The position numbers and the translations under genes are program-made. The notes beneath the pieces are model-generated. The model was not told where the DNA came from, searched no databases, and worked only from the letters and a program-made list of their open reading frames with translations. This document shows positions 25,142 to 34,704 of a stretch of 64,000 nucleotides of DNA, piece by piece. How positions within the stretch are numbered: position 1 is the first letter of the stretch; every line of letters starts with the position of its first letter. This DNA comes from Gemmatimonas sp. (GTDB lineage: Bacteria > Gemmatimonadota > Gemmatimonadetes > Gemmatimonadales > Gemmatimonadaceae): NCBI RefSeq assembly GCF_027531815.1, contig NZ_JAPZSK010000008.1, forward strand, positions 1-64,000, in the 5' to 3' direction.

Positions 25142-26521
25142 TCAGAAGGTGAACTCGCCGGTGCTGTCGCCGAACGTCTGCAGGTCGTCCATGCCCATGC
25201 GATGCAGGAGACTGAGCATGGCGTTGGCCATGGGTGTGCCGTCGGGGGCCTTGAGGTGCTGGTTGCCGGACGCGACGCCATGGCCACCGCCGAGGAAGAT
25301 CAGCGGACAGCGGCGATGGTTGTGCGTGTTGCTGTCCGACATGGGCGAGCCGTAAATGATCGTCGTGCGATCGAGGAGCGGCACGTCGCCATCCATCGTC
25401 GTCCGGAGCTTCTCCAGCAGGTAGGGCAGGAGGCTCACATGGTACCGGTTGATCTCGGCGAACTCCTTCACGCGCGCCGGATTGTTGCCGTGGTGCGAGG
25501 CCGGGTGGAAGCCGGTCATGACCCCGCTGTCCGGGTACACACGCGCCGAGGCGTCGCGCCCCATCTTGAAGGAGAAGACGCGCGTCATGTCGGCCTGCAG
25601 CGCCAGCACCTGCAGGTCGAACATCAGCTTCACGTGATCCCCGAAGCTGTCCGGCACGCCGGCAGGAGCACCGGCCAGTTCACGCTCCTCGCCCGACTGG
25701 TTTCGCGCTTCCACCTGCTGGATGCGCCGCTCGATCTCGCGAACGTGCTCGAGATACTGCCCCATGCGCTGGCGGTCGGCGGTGCCGAGTTCGCGATTGA
25801 GTTGCGCGACCCGTCCGGTGATCCAGTCGAGAATGCTGCCGGTGCTGCGATTGCGAGCCGCGCGCTCTTCCGGCGTGCCGCCCGCCCCGAACAGCTGTTC
25901 GAACGCCACCCGTGGGTCGCGGATCATCGGCAGCGGCTCCGTCGGAGAGCTCCAGCTGATCGAGTCCGTATACATGCAGGAATAGCCGTACGCACACCCG
26001 CCCGCACGGTCGAGCGGCTCGATGCACAGCTGCATGCTGGGAATGGGCGTAGCCTGTCCGAAGCGCTGGGCGTACAGCTGATCCAGCGACGTGCCGGCAA
26101 AGATGTTCGACCCCTCGGTTTGCGTGGGGTGCGACTGCGTGAGGAACACCGCACTCGACCGGAAGTGATCACCCCCGATCTCTTCCGGCTTGTACGCCTC
26201 CGCCATGCGCACATCGGTGTTGCTGATGATCGTGAGATATTTGCGCCACGGTTCGAGCGGCGAGAGCGACGTCTTGCTGAGATCGAAGGCGCGTCCGGTC
26301 GTGGGCGGCGACCAGAGATGCTCGGTGAGCCCGAAGGGCGCGCACCCGGCCGCCCCGTGCACCATTTCCAGCGCCAGCAGGCGCGTGGGGTTGGCGGCAT
26401 GGCCGATGCGCCCCATGGCGTGCACCGGCATCATGGCCTCGAGATAGGGCAGCGCCACCATGGTGCCCATTCCCTTGAGGAACGTACGTCGTGGCAGCGG
26501 CTGGCGGAGGAGGTTGGCCAT
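25142..26521 (-). CDS. DUF1552 protein with Tat signal
   Basis: 459 aa. N-terminal Tat-type signal RRTFLKGMGTMVALP implies export in folded form. The rest is the DUF1552 domain (RLLALEMVHGAAGC, GGDHFRSSAVFLTQSHP, FHPASHHGNNP, IIYGSPMSDSNTHNHRRCP), distantly sulfatase/alkaline-phosphatase-like in its metal-type His/Asp residues. ATG 26521 starts 8 nt after the DUF1592 gene stop. Enzymatic activity is not established for the family. Co-occurrence with a DUF1592 cytochrome-like protein points to a shared periplasmic process. Confidence 0.88.
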   Translation of the reverse strand: MANLLRQPLPRRTFLKGMGTMVALPYLEAMMPVHAMGRIGHAANPTRLLALEMVHGAAGCAPFGLTEHLWSPPTTGRAFDLSKTSLSPLEPWRKYLTIISNTDVRMAEAYKPEEIGGDHFRSSAVFLTQSHPTQTEGSNIFAGTSLDQLYAQRFGQATPIPSMQLCIEPLDRAGGCAYGYSCMYTDSISWSSPTEPLPMIRDPRVAFEQLFGAGGTPEERAARNRSTGSILDWITGRVAQLNRELGTADRQRMGQYLEHVREIERRIQQVEARNQSGEERELAGAPAGVPDSFGDHVKLMFDLQVLALQADMTRVFSFKMGRDASARVYPDSGVMTGFHPASHHGNNPARVKEFAEINRYHVSLLPYLLEKLRTTMDGDVPLLDRTTIIYGSPMSDSNTHNHRRCPLIFLGGGHGVASGNQHLKAPDGTPMANAMLSLLHRMGMDDLQTFGDSTGEFTF

Positions 26522-26529
26522 GATGGGAC

Positions 26530-29043
26530 TCAGCGATGGAGTGAGGCCGCGCCGGAGGCGCCGCTTTCGACAGTGGGAGACGACTCGATCTTCTGCATGC
26601 GGAAGGCGGGACTCTTCACGACACCCATGATGTACGCCGACATGCGGTGCTGCTGGCGCCCGGCGTCGCGCACAATGCGCCGCACACTGGGCATGTCGGT
26701 GGCTTCCATCCGACGGCCCACCGCATACGCCATGAGGTTGCGGGTGAAGGTGCGCATGAGCGCCTCCTCCCGCCGCAGCAGCGCCGTTTGCAGTTGCACG
26801 GCGTTGGAGGCGGTGCTGCCGTCCCAGAGATCGCCCCTCGAGTCGATGGGCATGCCGTTGTCGCGCAGCCGCACCTTGCCCGTCGCGTCGTACTGCTCGA
26901 GCGCCAGGCCAATGGGGTCCATCATCTTGTGGCAGCTGCTGCACGAGGGGTTCTTGCGATGCTGCTCCATGCGCTCGCGCACGGTGAGCGGACGGCCCCC
27001 ATCGGTGCCGGGCGTGGCCTCGAGGTCTGGCACCCCTGGCGGTGGCGGCGGCGGCGGGCTGTTGAGCAGCACTTCCATGACCCACTTGCCACGGTCCACC
27101 GCCGAGGTGCGGGTGGCGTGCGAGGTGAGCGTGAGGATACTGGCGTGCGAGAGCAGCCCGCGACGCGTTGCGTCGGGATACGACACGCGGCGGAAGGCTG
27201 GCCCCACCACCTGCTTCATGCCGTAGTGCTGCGCCAACCGTTCGTTCACGAAGGTGTAGTCGGCGCGATACAGGTCGAGCACCGGTCGGTCCCGCCGCAC
27301 GAGATCATCGAAGAACAACTCGGTCTCGCGGCGCATGGCCGTGCGAAGCTGTTCGTCGAAGTCGGGATACTGTCGAATGTCCGGGGTGACCACGTCCAGA
27401 TCGGGCAGCCGCAGCCACTGCGCCGCGAAGCGGGTCGAGAGCGCGTGGGCGCGCGGGTCGGCCAGCATGCGCTTCACTTCGCGCTCGAGACCACCCGGTT
27501 GGGACAGCGCGCCACGAGCCGCCACGGTGAGCAAGGCGTCGTCGGGGGGCGCAGACCAGAGGAAAAAACTGAGTCGCGACGCCAGATCGATATCACGCAA
27601 CGCGTACCGCCCGCTTTTCGGCGCGGTGCTGGGGGCACGCTCGAAGCGGAAGACGAAATCGGGGCTCGCCAGCATGCCCTCGAGCGCCAGGCGCACGCCC
27701 TGTTCGAAATTGCCGCCGCGTGTCCGCTCGGCGTCGTACAGCGCCATGAGTCCCCCACGATCCTCGTCCGTGAGTGGGCGGCGATATGCCTGCGTGCCCA
27801 GCCGGTTGACGATCGACAGCGCGCACGGCCGCTCCGCCGCGGCGGTCGTGGGGTGACAGCTGAACAGCCGGCGCCGAATGTGCGAATCGCTCACCCCGCT
27901 CGGCGCATAGGGCCCCGTGATGGTGAGCTCACGCAAGTGCGGCAGCAGCGTAAAGCCGTACGCCACGGCGTTGGAGGTGCTGTTGAGCGAGTACTTGAGT
28001 GGCGAAATGAGATCCTGCACGACGCCCTGAAAGCGCGGCGGCACGAACGCGGCCGACACCTTGTGCGGCCCGGCGGTGACGCGCACCGGTGGGGCACCCT
28101 GCGCCACGCCGTTCGGATCGGAGGCGTGCATGAACCGGTCGATCTCTACCAACGCCACGCGCTCGCCGTCGATCGCGATTTCGAGCGCCTCCCCGCGGGC
28201 GAGACCGCCCGCGAACGCGCCCGTGGTCTCGTGGAAGAAGTTGACACCGAAACGATACTCCCCATCGGCCGGGAAGAGGTGGGTCACCACCATGCCGCCG
28301 CGGGTCCCGAACGGTGCCCCTTCCACGTGCGCCGTCTGCGACGCCAGCTTCGGCATGGTATAGGTCGTGGCGCCGGCGCTGGCGCGCGGATTACCCACGG
28401 CGAGCCAGCTGATGTCGCCGGCCGCGCGCAGATAGGCACCGAGCAGCGTGGGCGAAAGCGCCTGCACATCGGCAATGTTGTCGAAGTTGTCGCTCTTTGT
28501 ATCGGGGGGCAGATACTGTGCCGCATCGATTTCCACCCCCAGCAGCTGCTTCACCGCCGCCTGATACTCGGCCCGATTGAGTCGCTGAAAAGTGCGGCGG
28601 CCGGGATCGGGATCGATGGTCGCCACCGAATCGAGGCGCGTTTCGAGCTCCATCACGAGCGCGTCGAGCGTATCGCCCACCGGACGCGCCGACCCCACCG
28701 GCGGCATCATGCCGGTGCGCAACTTGGCCACCATGCGCTCGGCGATATCGGCCTGGGCGAACGGCGACGCGACGTCGAAGCGCGACAGGGTGAGGTTGCC
28801 GCGCTTCATGGTGTCGTTGTGGCACTTGCCGCAGTACTGCTTCACGACCCCGTTGAGCGCCGCCGGCGCGAGCCGGGCGGGCGCGCGCGTCGTGCCGGCC
28901 CGGCGGAGTACGGGATGAATGGCCGCCGGATTGCGGGGCGCTGCGCCAGCAGCTTCGGGGCGAGGGTTGGGACGCGCGATGCCGGGGGGAGGGGACAGCA
29001 GGGCAACGGAAAGCGTCACAGCCAGCGCGGACAGCATCTTCAT
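26530..29043 (-). CDS. DUF1587/1592/1588/1585 cytochrome-like protein
   Basis: 837-aa exported multidomain protein of the planctomycete cytochrome C-associated group. Signal peptide at 1-24; an N-terminal CGKCH haem-type motif (about 71-75) in KQYCGKCHNDTMKRGN; then DUF1587, DUF1595, DUF1592 (RLSFFLWSAPPDDALL), DUF1588 (LLNSPPPPPPPGVPDLE) and C-terminal DUF1585 with a second haem-like CSSCH followed by KMMDPIG. ATG 29043 is preceded by GAGGTG. First gene of a three-gene operon. Members are thought to be redox proteins, but a substrate is not established. Confidence 0.88.
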   Translation of the reverse strand: MKMLSALAVTLSVALLSPPPGIARPNPRPEAAGAAPRNPAAIHPVLRRAGTTRAPARLAPAALNGVVKQYCGKCHNDTMKRGNLTLSRFDVASPFAQADIAERMVAKLRTGMMPPVGSARPVGDTLDALVMELETRLDSVATIDPDPGRRTFQRLNRAEYQAAVKQLLGVEIDAAQYLPPDTKSDNFDNIADVQALSPTLLGAYLRAAGDISWLAVGNPRASAGATTYTMPKLASQTAHVEGAPFGTRGGMVVTHLFPADGEYRFGVNFFHETTGAFAGGLARGEALEIAIDGERVALVEIDRFMHASDPNGVAQGAPPVRVTAGPHKVSAAFVPPRFQGVVQDLISPLKYSLNSTSNAVAYGFTLLPHLRELTITGPYAPSGVSDSHIRRRLFSCHPTTAAAERPCALSIVNRLGTQAYRRPLTDEDRGGLMALYDAERTRGGNFEQGVRLALEGMLASPDFVFRFERAPSTAPKSGRYALRDIDLASRLSFFLWSAPPDDALLTVAARGALSQPGGLEREVKRMLADPRAHALSTRFAAQWLRLPDLDVVTPDIRQYPDFDEQLRTAMRRETELFFDDLVRRDRPVLDLYRADYTFVNERLAQHYGMKQVVGPAFRRVSYPDATRRGLLSHASILTLTSHATRTSAVDRGKWVMEVLLNSPPPPPPPGVPDLEATPGTDGGRPLTVRERMEQHRKNPSCSSCHKMMDPIGLALEQYDATGKVRLRDNGMPIDSRGDLWDGSTASNAVQLQTALLRREEALMRTFTRNLMAYAVGRRMEATDMPSVRRIVRDAGRQQHRMSAYIMGVVKSPAFRMQKIESSPTVESGASGAASLHR

Positions 29044-29216
29044 GCCGCACCTCAGTACGTGATGTCGCGAAAATCGACTTTGCAGCGCCTACCTGTAGAG
29101 GGAAGGTGCGGGGTGGAGGGACAGGGCGCAAGAAACCCGCAATCGGACGCAGCGGTATGGGGCAAAGACCGCCCCTCCATTGACGGACCGGCCACCGATC
29201 CGGAAGTTCCTGTCCC

Positions 29217-29633
29217 ATGACCGCCTCCCCCCACACCTTGCTGCCGATCGTGCTTGCGAGCGCGGTGCTCTCCCTAGCCGGGGCGACGCTCGACGCTCAG
29301 CCCCCAGTGGGTTCGCCGCCGCCCGCCAAAGCCGCGCCAGTGGTGCCCGCCGCGGTACCCGACAGCACGCGGCAGGCCATTGAATCCTTCGCCAAGCTGC
29401 AGCTCGCGCTGAACGGGCTGCGCGACCGGGAGCAGGCCGAATTGGCGGAGCCGCGCAACAAGAAGGTGGAAACACAGGCCGAGCTTCGCACCAAACACCG
29501 GGCGCTCCGCGCGGATACGCTCAAGGCGCACGGGTTCACGCCGGCGCAAGTCAGCGCCATGACGTTGCGGTTGAGTGGCGACGACGCTCTGCGCGCCCTC
29601 TTTGAGTCCACGATGGAGCGGCTGGCCAAGTAG
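29217..29633 (+). CDS. small secreted hypothetical protein
   Basis: 138 aa with signal peptide HTLLPIVLASAVLSLAGA, a Pro/Ala linker (about 28-48), and a helical C-terminal region rich in charge (QAELAEPRNKKVETQAELRTKHRALR). The end LRLSGDDALRALFESTMERL suggests a helical hairpin. Family not recognised. Divergent from the DUF1592 operon with 173 bp between starts, which must hold both promoters. Its stop codon lies inside a terminator stem. Confidence 0.65.
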   Translation: MTASPHTLLPIVLASAVLSLAGATLDAQPPVGSPPPAKAAPVVPAAVPDSTRQAIESFAKLQLALNGLRDREQAELAEPRNKKVETQAELRTKHRALRADTLKAHGFTPAQVSAMTLRLSGDDALRALFESTMERLAK

Positions 29634-29643
29634 CCGCTCCATC
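29612..29643. terminator. bidirectional terminator overlapping a stop codon
   Basis: Perfect 12-bp stem GATGGAGCGGCT / AGCCGCTCCATC with an 8-nt loop. The left arm and loop are coding, and the TAG (29631-29633) is at the loop-right arm border. It also separates the converging metalloprotease gene. Confidence 0.75.
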
Positions 29644-29663
29644 ACGTGGGATACGTGGGGGCG

Positions 29664-32207
29664 TTACTTGTCGCTGTCGAGGATGGCCGCCGCGCGTGCA
29701 GCCACGTCCGCCCAGTGTGCCTGAAGCGTGGGTGAGGTGGCGGCGCTGGCAAAGCGGCGCGCATCACTCTGGACGGAGCGCAGCTGTGCCCGGGCGAGCG
29801 CCGGCAGGTCGCTCTGCGGCACGCTGGGAGCGGAGACGAACGGGGTGTAGCGAGCCGCTTGCCCCCCGCCGAATCCACCACCGCCCGGTCCCGAAGCTGG
29901 AGCCGCTGCGGGCGGGGCAATGAGCGCCTCCAGTCGCTGCAGATAGACCCGCTGCAGCGCGCGCCGATGCGCATCGGCCCGCGCCCCGGGGAATAGCGCC
30001 CGCCGCAGGTCGGTCATGTACTCCGCCAGCGGATAGGCGTTGCCAGCGTCGTACCGCTCGGCTTCCGCGAGCCGGCCGAGCCGAGCGGGGGAGAGGAGAC
30101 TGCTGACGACGCCGGCGGCGCGTGTGCCGACCACGTTCGACGGGCCGATGCGGGTGATGATGCTGGTGGGGGCCAACCACTCCGGGGCGTCGAAGATCTG
30201 ATTGCCGATGAACGTGAGGGCCGCCTTCTGCCGTGCGCTTGGTACCACGCGAAACACCGCGCCGGGTTGCTCCGCGACCTTGAGGTCCACCTCCACGCCG
30301 CCGACCACGGTGGCCACGTGGTTGATGTTGCCGAACCAGCGCCCCACGGTTTCCTCGTACAGCTCGCGGAGTTCGGTGAAATCGGCGCCCGGGGTCGCTG
30401 TCCACGCCGCCAGGTTGGGCAGGACGCGCTTGTAGTTCGCCGTGGAATAGGTGGTGGCCTTGAGCGGATCGTCGCCAAGGTCCTCCGTCTGGTTGCGCGG
30501 ATCACCGGCGGCGAGCTGCTGCGACGCGAAGCGATAGGGGAACGGGCCGCTCTGCTGCGTCAGCCACCGATTGAGTATGACGCGTTCTGCCTCGGCGGTA
30601 GGGGCGTTCGTCACCCGATAGCCCCAGTTGATGGCGAAATCGTCGAACGGACCAACGCGTCGGATGAAGTCCTTGGGCTGGAGCCCGTCACCCGGCTGCG
30701 CCACGTAATTCTGGCGCGCGTAGTCCATGATGGTGGCACTCACGCCGTACACGCGCGTGAAGCTCGGGCTGCGCAGCGAGTCCACCGGGAAGGAGGCCGA
30801 CGCAATCATGTTGTGCTGCAGCCCCAGCGCGTGGCCGATCTCGTGGGTGATGACCTGACGCATCGTCTCGCCCATGAGCTCCTCGGGAATGTCGAGCGAG
30901 CGGGCCGCCGGGTTGGCGGCTCCGGTCTCCATAATGAGCCAGTTGCGGTAGGAGCGCATGTGGTTGTGGTACCACGTGATCTCGCTGTTGATGATCTCAC
31001 CAGAGCGCGGGTCGTGGGTGTGCGGCCCGGTGGCGTTGCGCACGAGACTCGCGGCCCAGCGCACGATGCTGTAGCGCGCGTCATCCATGTCGAAATCGGG
31101 ATCGTCGGCCTTGGACGGCGCATCCCGCGCGATGATGGCGTTCTTGAAGCCCGCCTTCTCGAACACCTGCTGCCAGTTCTCCACCCCTTCCTTCACATAG
31201 CGCCTCCAGCGCATGGGCGTTGCCGGATCGAGGTAGTAGATGATGGGCTTGACCGGCTCTACCAGTTCGCCGCGGGCGTAGGCCGCGGGATCCTTGGGTT
31301 CGAGGCGCCAGCGGGTAATGAACTCCTCCCGCTCCGCCTTCTGCACATCGAGCCCGTAGTTCACGCGGGCCACCGAGAAGTAGCCCACGCGCTCGTCGGC
31401 AAACCGCGGACGCATGGGAACCTTGGGGAGGAGCACGAGGGACTGCCGTGTCTCCATCGTGACCGTGGCGCCGTCCGCATCGCTCGGCGGGGTGGCGGCG
31501 TCGAAGGTCTGCACCTGCCGGACTTCGATGTTGATGGGGAAGCCGCGCATGCCGGCGATGTAGCTGCGCGCCGGATCGAAGCGACGCACACCGTAGGCCC
31601 GACGCTGCGCCGCGTCCAGTCCCGACGTGGCCGGGGTGTCGTTGCCGAAGAACTCCGTGACATCCACCACGTACGACGTACTGTCCTTGCCGTACGCGGC
31701 AATGGGGAAAGCGCCGATGATGGCGGGATAGTTGTTCTGCGCCACGCTCCGGGCAATGGGCAGCGAATCGTCAGCCACGGCACCGGTGCTGATGCTCTTG
31801 AGCAGCACCCGATCGTTCGCGCGTTCCCAGCGTACGAGTCGCTCGACCAGCGAACTGCCGGCGCTGAGAAACCCACCGGCACCGGCCGGCACCCCCGACA
31901 CGCGGGACACCATGAGGAAGTCACGGCCGGCCAGCGAGTCGGGTACCTCGAAGAACCAGCGGTCGTCGACCCGATGCACGGTGATGCTTCCACGATCGGT
32001 ACGCGCGCGTGCCGTGATCACCTGGGCGTAGGGCCGTGGTCCGCGGCGGGCGCCGGCGGCCGATTCCGGCGCGGTGCCTCCCGTTGCGGGCGGCTGTGCG
32101 GCGGCTCCCGGTGGCGCACCCTGCGCCATCACGGCACTCGCGACGGTACACAGCGCAAGTGCGGCACCGGAAATCGGCGCGAACGAAAAGGTTCTGGAAA
32201 TCGGCAT
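29664..32207 (-). CDS. secreted zinc metalloprotease (DUF5117/DUF5118 type)
   Basis: 847 aa. Signal peptide (SGAALALCTVASAVMAQ), Ala/Pro/Gly linker, DUF5118/DUF5117 region (RWFFEVPDSLAGRDFLMVSRV; about 90-400), then a metzincin-like catalytic site HEIGHALGLQHN (about 466-477) with a downstream Met-turn candidate ATIMDYARQNY. The C-terminal part has a Gly-rich loop (GPGGGGFGGG). ATG 32207 is used because the frame upstream lacks export features. Exported gluzincin/metzincin-type peptidases of this layout are frequent in Gemmatimonadota and Bacteroidota; the target is unknown. Confidence 0.88.
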   Translation of the reverse strand: MPISRTFSFAPISGAALALCTVASAVMAQGAPPGAAAQPPATGGTAPESAAGARRGPRPYAQVITARARTDRGSITVHRVDDRWFFEVPDSLAGRDFLMVSRVSGVPAGAGGFLSAGSSLVERLVRWERANDRVLLKSISTGAVADDSLPIARSVAQNNYPAIIGAFPIAAYGKDSTSYVVDVTEFFGNDTPATSGLDAAQRRAYGVRRFDPARSYIAGMRGFPINIEVRQVQTFDAATPPSDADGATVTMETRQSLVLLPKVPMRPRFADERVGYFSVARVNYGLDVQKAEREEFITRWRLEPKDPAAYARGELVEPVKPIIYYLDPATPMRWRRYVKEGVENWQQVFEKAGFKNAIIARDAPSKADDPDFDMDDARYSIVRWAASLVRNATGPHTHDPRSGEIINSEITWYHNHMRSYRNWLIMETGAANPAARSLDIPEELMGETMRQVITHEIGHALGLQHNMIASASFPVDSLRSPSFTRVYGVSATIMDYARQNYVAQPGDGLQPKDFIRRVGPFDDFAINWGYRVTNAPTAEAERVILNRWLTQQSGPFPYRFASQQLAAGDPRNQTEDLGDDPLKATTYSTANYKRVLPNLAAWTATPGADFTELRELYEETVGRWFGNINHVATVVGGVEVDLKVAEQPGAVFRVVPSARQKAALTFIGNQIFDAPEWLAPTSIITRIGPSNVVGTRAAGVVSSLLSPARLGRLAEAERYDAGNAYPLAEYMTDLRRALFPGARADAHRRALQRVYLQRLEALIAPPAAAPASGPGGGGFGGGQAARYTPFVSAPSVPQSDLPALARAQLRSVQSDARRFASAATSPTLQAHWADVAARAAAILDSDK

Positions 32208-32349
32208 GTGAGACGAGGGTGGCGGGAACTTCGGGAATGGGGCACGATGTAAAATACTGGTGACGGCCGCAGCATTCGCGTGGTAGAGCGGAACGGCCCA
32301 ACGCCGCAGCACCAGCGGCAATTCTCCATGTTCGCCCGCGAGCCGATCC

Positions 32350-33153
32350 GTGCCCAGTGCTTCCCTCGTGATTGCTACGTACAACTGGCCTGAGGCGCTC
32401 GATCTGGTCCTGCGCAGTGTGCGTGCCCAGCGCCAAATGCCGACCGAGGTGCTCGTGGCCGACGACGGATCCGGCGAGGCCACGCGGCACGTGGTGACGG
32501 CACACCAGACGGATTTCCCCGTGCCCTTGCTGCATGTGTGGCATGAAGATCGGGGCTTTCGCCTGGCCGCCATTCGCAACGAGGCCATTCGACGGGCATC
32601 GGGCGACTACATCATTCAGATTGACGGGGACATGGTGCTGCATCCGCGCTTCGTCGCGGCGCACGCACGCTTTGCCCAACGCGGGGCCTATGTGCAGGGG
32701 AGTCGGTGCCTCCTGGGGCCGAACCTCACGCAGGCATTGCTGCGCGACCGACAGCATGCGGTGGCGTGGTTCGCGGCCGACTTGCGCAACCGGCAGAACG
32801 CCTGGTATCTGCCATGGCTGGCCCCGTTCGTCCGCGGTCCGCGGGACCCGAACCGACGTACCCGCGGGTGTCATATGGCATTCTGGCGGGACGACCTGTG
32901 CCTCGTGAATGGCTACGACGAAAGCTTCGTGGGCTGGGGCCGCGAAGACAGTGAGCTGGCCGCGCGGCTCATCCACAGCGGCATTCGCCGACGCAACTTC
33001 AAGTTCGGCGCCGTGGCGTACCATCTGTGGCACGAGGAAGCGTGCCGTGGGCGGTTCAGCGTGAATGAAAGCCGCTACGAGGCCACGCTGCGGGAAAAAC
33101 GCCGGCGCTGCCTGCACGGGCTCGTCGGCGAGTTCCCCGAGGCCGTCGTATAG
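32350..33153 (+). CDS. GT2 family glycosyltransferase
   Basis: 267-aa full-length paralogue of the enzyme at 7193. Starts GTG 32350 (PSASLVIATYNWPEAL); no ribosome site. DXD site QIDGDMVLHPRF, then a block absent from the paralogue (SRCLLGPNLTQALLRD to FVRGPRDPNRRT), RGCHMAFWRDDLCL, GWGREDSELAARLIH. The fold is GT-A with a C-terminal galactosyltransferase-like region. It is divergent from the metalloprotease gene; the 142 bp between them must hold both promoters. Substrate unknown. Confidence 0.88.
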   Translation: MPSASLVIATYNWPEALDLVLRSVRAQRQMPTEVLVADDGSGEATRHVVTAHQTDFPVPLLHVWHEDRGFRLAAIRNEAIRRASGDYIIQIDGDMVLHPRFVAAHARFAQRGAYVQGSRCLLGPNLTQALLRDRQHAVAWFAADLRNRQNAWYLPWLAPFVRGPRDPNRRTRGCHMAFWRDDLCLVNGYDESFVGWGREDSELAARLIHSGIRRRNFKFGAVAYHLWHEEACRGRFSVNESRYEATLREKRRRCLHGLVGEFPEAVV

Positions 33154-33212
33154 CACACACCGGTGGCGTGCCGCCCATGGCGAGGGGACCGTTGAACGGC
33201 TAACGTTGCGCC

Positions 33213-33713
33213 ATGCCTCGCTCTGGTCTTCACACCGTTGCCGGCCGCGCCCTCGCCGCACGTGGCGCAAGCGTCGTGCTGGCCGCGTCCGTCTCGCTGG
33301 TGGCGGGGTGTTATTCATACAAGCCACTGGCCGTCGCCAGCGTGCCGGCGCGCACCGAGGTGCGGTTGGTGTTCAGTGCGGAAGGGGCCAGGCAGCTGCG
33401 GGAGGCAGCCGGATTCGAGATGCGGCAGCTGGACGGCATCGTGGTGCGCACGCTGGCCGACACGGCCGTGCTCATGAAGCCATCCGCCCTCATCACGGTC
33501 GACGGGGATGAACTGCCGTGGCGTCGCGGCGATCTGCTGGTGCCCTGGCGCACCGTCGCGCAATCGCAGCAGCGCACCATCGACAAGCGGCGGAGCCGAG
33601 GCTTTGCGGCGGTCATGGGCGCGGTGTTCACCGGCGTGGTGTACTTCGCCCTCAAGAGCATCGCGGGTGGCGGCGGTGCCACCGCGCAATCGGGCGGCGG
33701 TGTCCCGGAGTGA
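33213..33713 (+). CDS. lipoprotein of unknown function
   Basis: 166 aa with a lipoprotein signal: hydrophobic [13 protein letters not shown], so Cys33 would be lipidated. The mature part is a small beta-rich domain ([26 protein letters not shown]), then an Arg/Lys stretch (TIDKRRSRG) and a second hydrophobic helix ([18 protein letters not shown]) before a Gly-rich end. That arrangement would place both ends at membranes. Its stop codon lies between the ribosome site and the start of the next gene, so the two are co-translated. Confidence 0.75.
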   Translation: MPRSGLHTVAGRALAARGASVVLAASVSLVAGCYSYKPLAVASVPARTEVRLVFSAEGARQLREAAGFEMRQLDGIVVRTLADTAVLMKPSALITVDGDELPWRRGDLLVPWRTVAQSQQRTIDKRRSRGFAAVMGAVFTGVVYFALKSIAGGGGATAQSGGGVPE

Positions 33714-33717
33714 CCCC

Positions 33718-34236
33718 ATGAACCTTCCCACCAACGCCGAACTCAACGCGATCGGTGTGCTGCGCCGTCGCCTCATCGAGGCGCGGGTGCTCGCGCCGGT
33801 GCTCGACGCCCTCGGCACCCGTTTCGGCCGCGACGAGGTGCTGGCGGTGGCGCGCGATGTCATCGTCGCGCTGGCGCACGAGCAGGGGGAGGAATTGGCG
33901 CAGGCGGTCGGCGGCTGTTCGCTCCGGCACTTCGAGGGCACGCTCGATCGCTGGCAGGCCGACGACGCGCTGCACATCACCGTGCGCGAGTCCGCCCCGG
34001 AACGATTCGCCTTCGACGTGACGCGCTGCCGCTACGCCGAGATGTACCGGGAGTTGGGCATCCCGGAACTCGGCGCCATTCTCTCGTGTAATCGCGACGC
34101 CGCGCTCATTGGCGGCTTCAATCCCGACGTGTCCTTTACGCGCACGCAGACCATCATGGGCGGCGCCTCACACTGCGACTTCGTGTACACCCTCACCCGC
34201 GCCACGCCACCCACGTCTTCCATCCGGACCGTGTGA
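33718..34236 (+). CDS. L-2-amino-thiazoline-4-carboxylate hydrolase-like protein
   Basis: 172 aa matching the ATC hydrolase family (PF14196). In Pseudomonas, ATC hydrolase opens 2-aminothiazoline-4-carboxylate to N-carbamoyl-cysteine. Recognisable parts: helical N-domain with [17 protein letters not shown], then [34 protein letters not shown] and [10 protein letters not shown]; the conserved Cys residues are in CRYAEM, LSCNRD and SHCDF. GGAG at 7 nt precedes ATG 33718. No carbamoyl-cysteine hydrolase lies nearby, so the true substrate may differ. Confidence 0.78.
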   Translation: MNLPTNAELNAIGVLRRRLIEARVLAPVLDALGTRFGRDEVLAVARDVIVALAHEQGEELAQAVGGCSLRHFEGTLDRWQADDALHITVRESAPERFAFDVTRCRYAEMYRELGIPELGAILSCNRDAALIGGFNPDVSFTRTQTIMGGASHCDFVYTLTRATPPTSSIRTV

Positions 34237-34676
34237 TGTACGAGATCCTGCTCAAGCTCCACAACGTGCTCGCCTGGCTGGTGCTCGGCACCGGTTTCTT
34301 CGTCATCGTGAAGGCGCTGGGCGCGCGCACCACCTGGAGTGTGCCGGAAACCGCCTGGGTGCGCCGCCTCACGCTGCTGGTGCACCTGCAGCTGGTGGCG
34401 GGGCTGGCGCTGTGGTTCGTCAGTCCGGCCGTTTCGGCGGCCCGATCGACCATGGGAGAGACCATGAAAGATGCGGCGCTTCGACGGCTCGTGGTCGAGC
34501 ATCCCACACTCATGCTTGCGGCCGTGATCACCGCAACCGTGACCAGCGTGCTGGTGCGCAAGGCGGGGAGCAGCGAGGCCCAGGCGAAAAAGGCGCTGGT
34601 CGGCACCGCCGTGACGCTGCTGCTGGTGGCCGCCATGATTCCATGGCAGCGCCTGACCGGCAGCTGGACCTCGTGA
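34236..34676 (+). CDS. four-helix integral membrane protein
   Basis: 146 aa, with four predicted membrane helices: about 5-25 (LLKLHNVLAWLVLGTGFFVIV), 45-65 (LLVHLQLVAGLALWFV), 86-105 (HPTLMLAAVITATVTSVLV) and 118-136 (VGTAVTLLLVAAMIPW). His residues in the first three helices (KLHN, LVHLQ, EHPTL) are arranged as in small b-type cytochromes, but ligation is only a suggestion. The ATG overlaps the TGA of the ATC-hydrolase-like gene (TGATG), so it is translationally coupled. Confidence 0.75.
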   Translation: MYEILLKLHNVLAWLVLGTGFFVIVKALGARTTWSVPETAWVRRLTLLVHLQLVAGLALWFVSPAVSAARSTMGETMKDAALRRLVVEHPTLMLAAVITATVTSVLVRKAGSSEAQAKKALVGTAVTLLLVAAMIPWQRLTGSWTS

Positions 34677-34704
34677 GCAACGCCTCCTGACGGCCAGCGA
34701 CTGG

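Noticed and set aside
26647-29220. 857-codon plus-strand open frame antisense to the DUF1592 gene
   Set aside because: Same high-GC shadow effect; Arg/His-rich composition, no signal peptide or motif.
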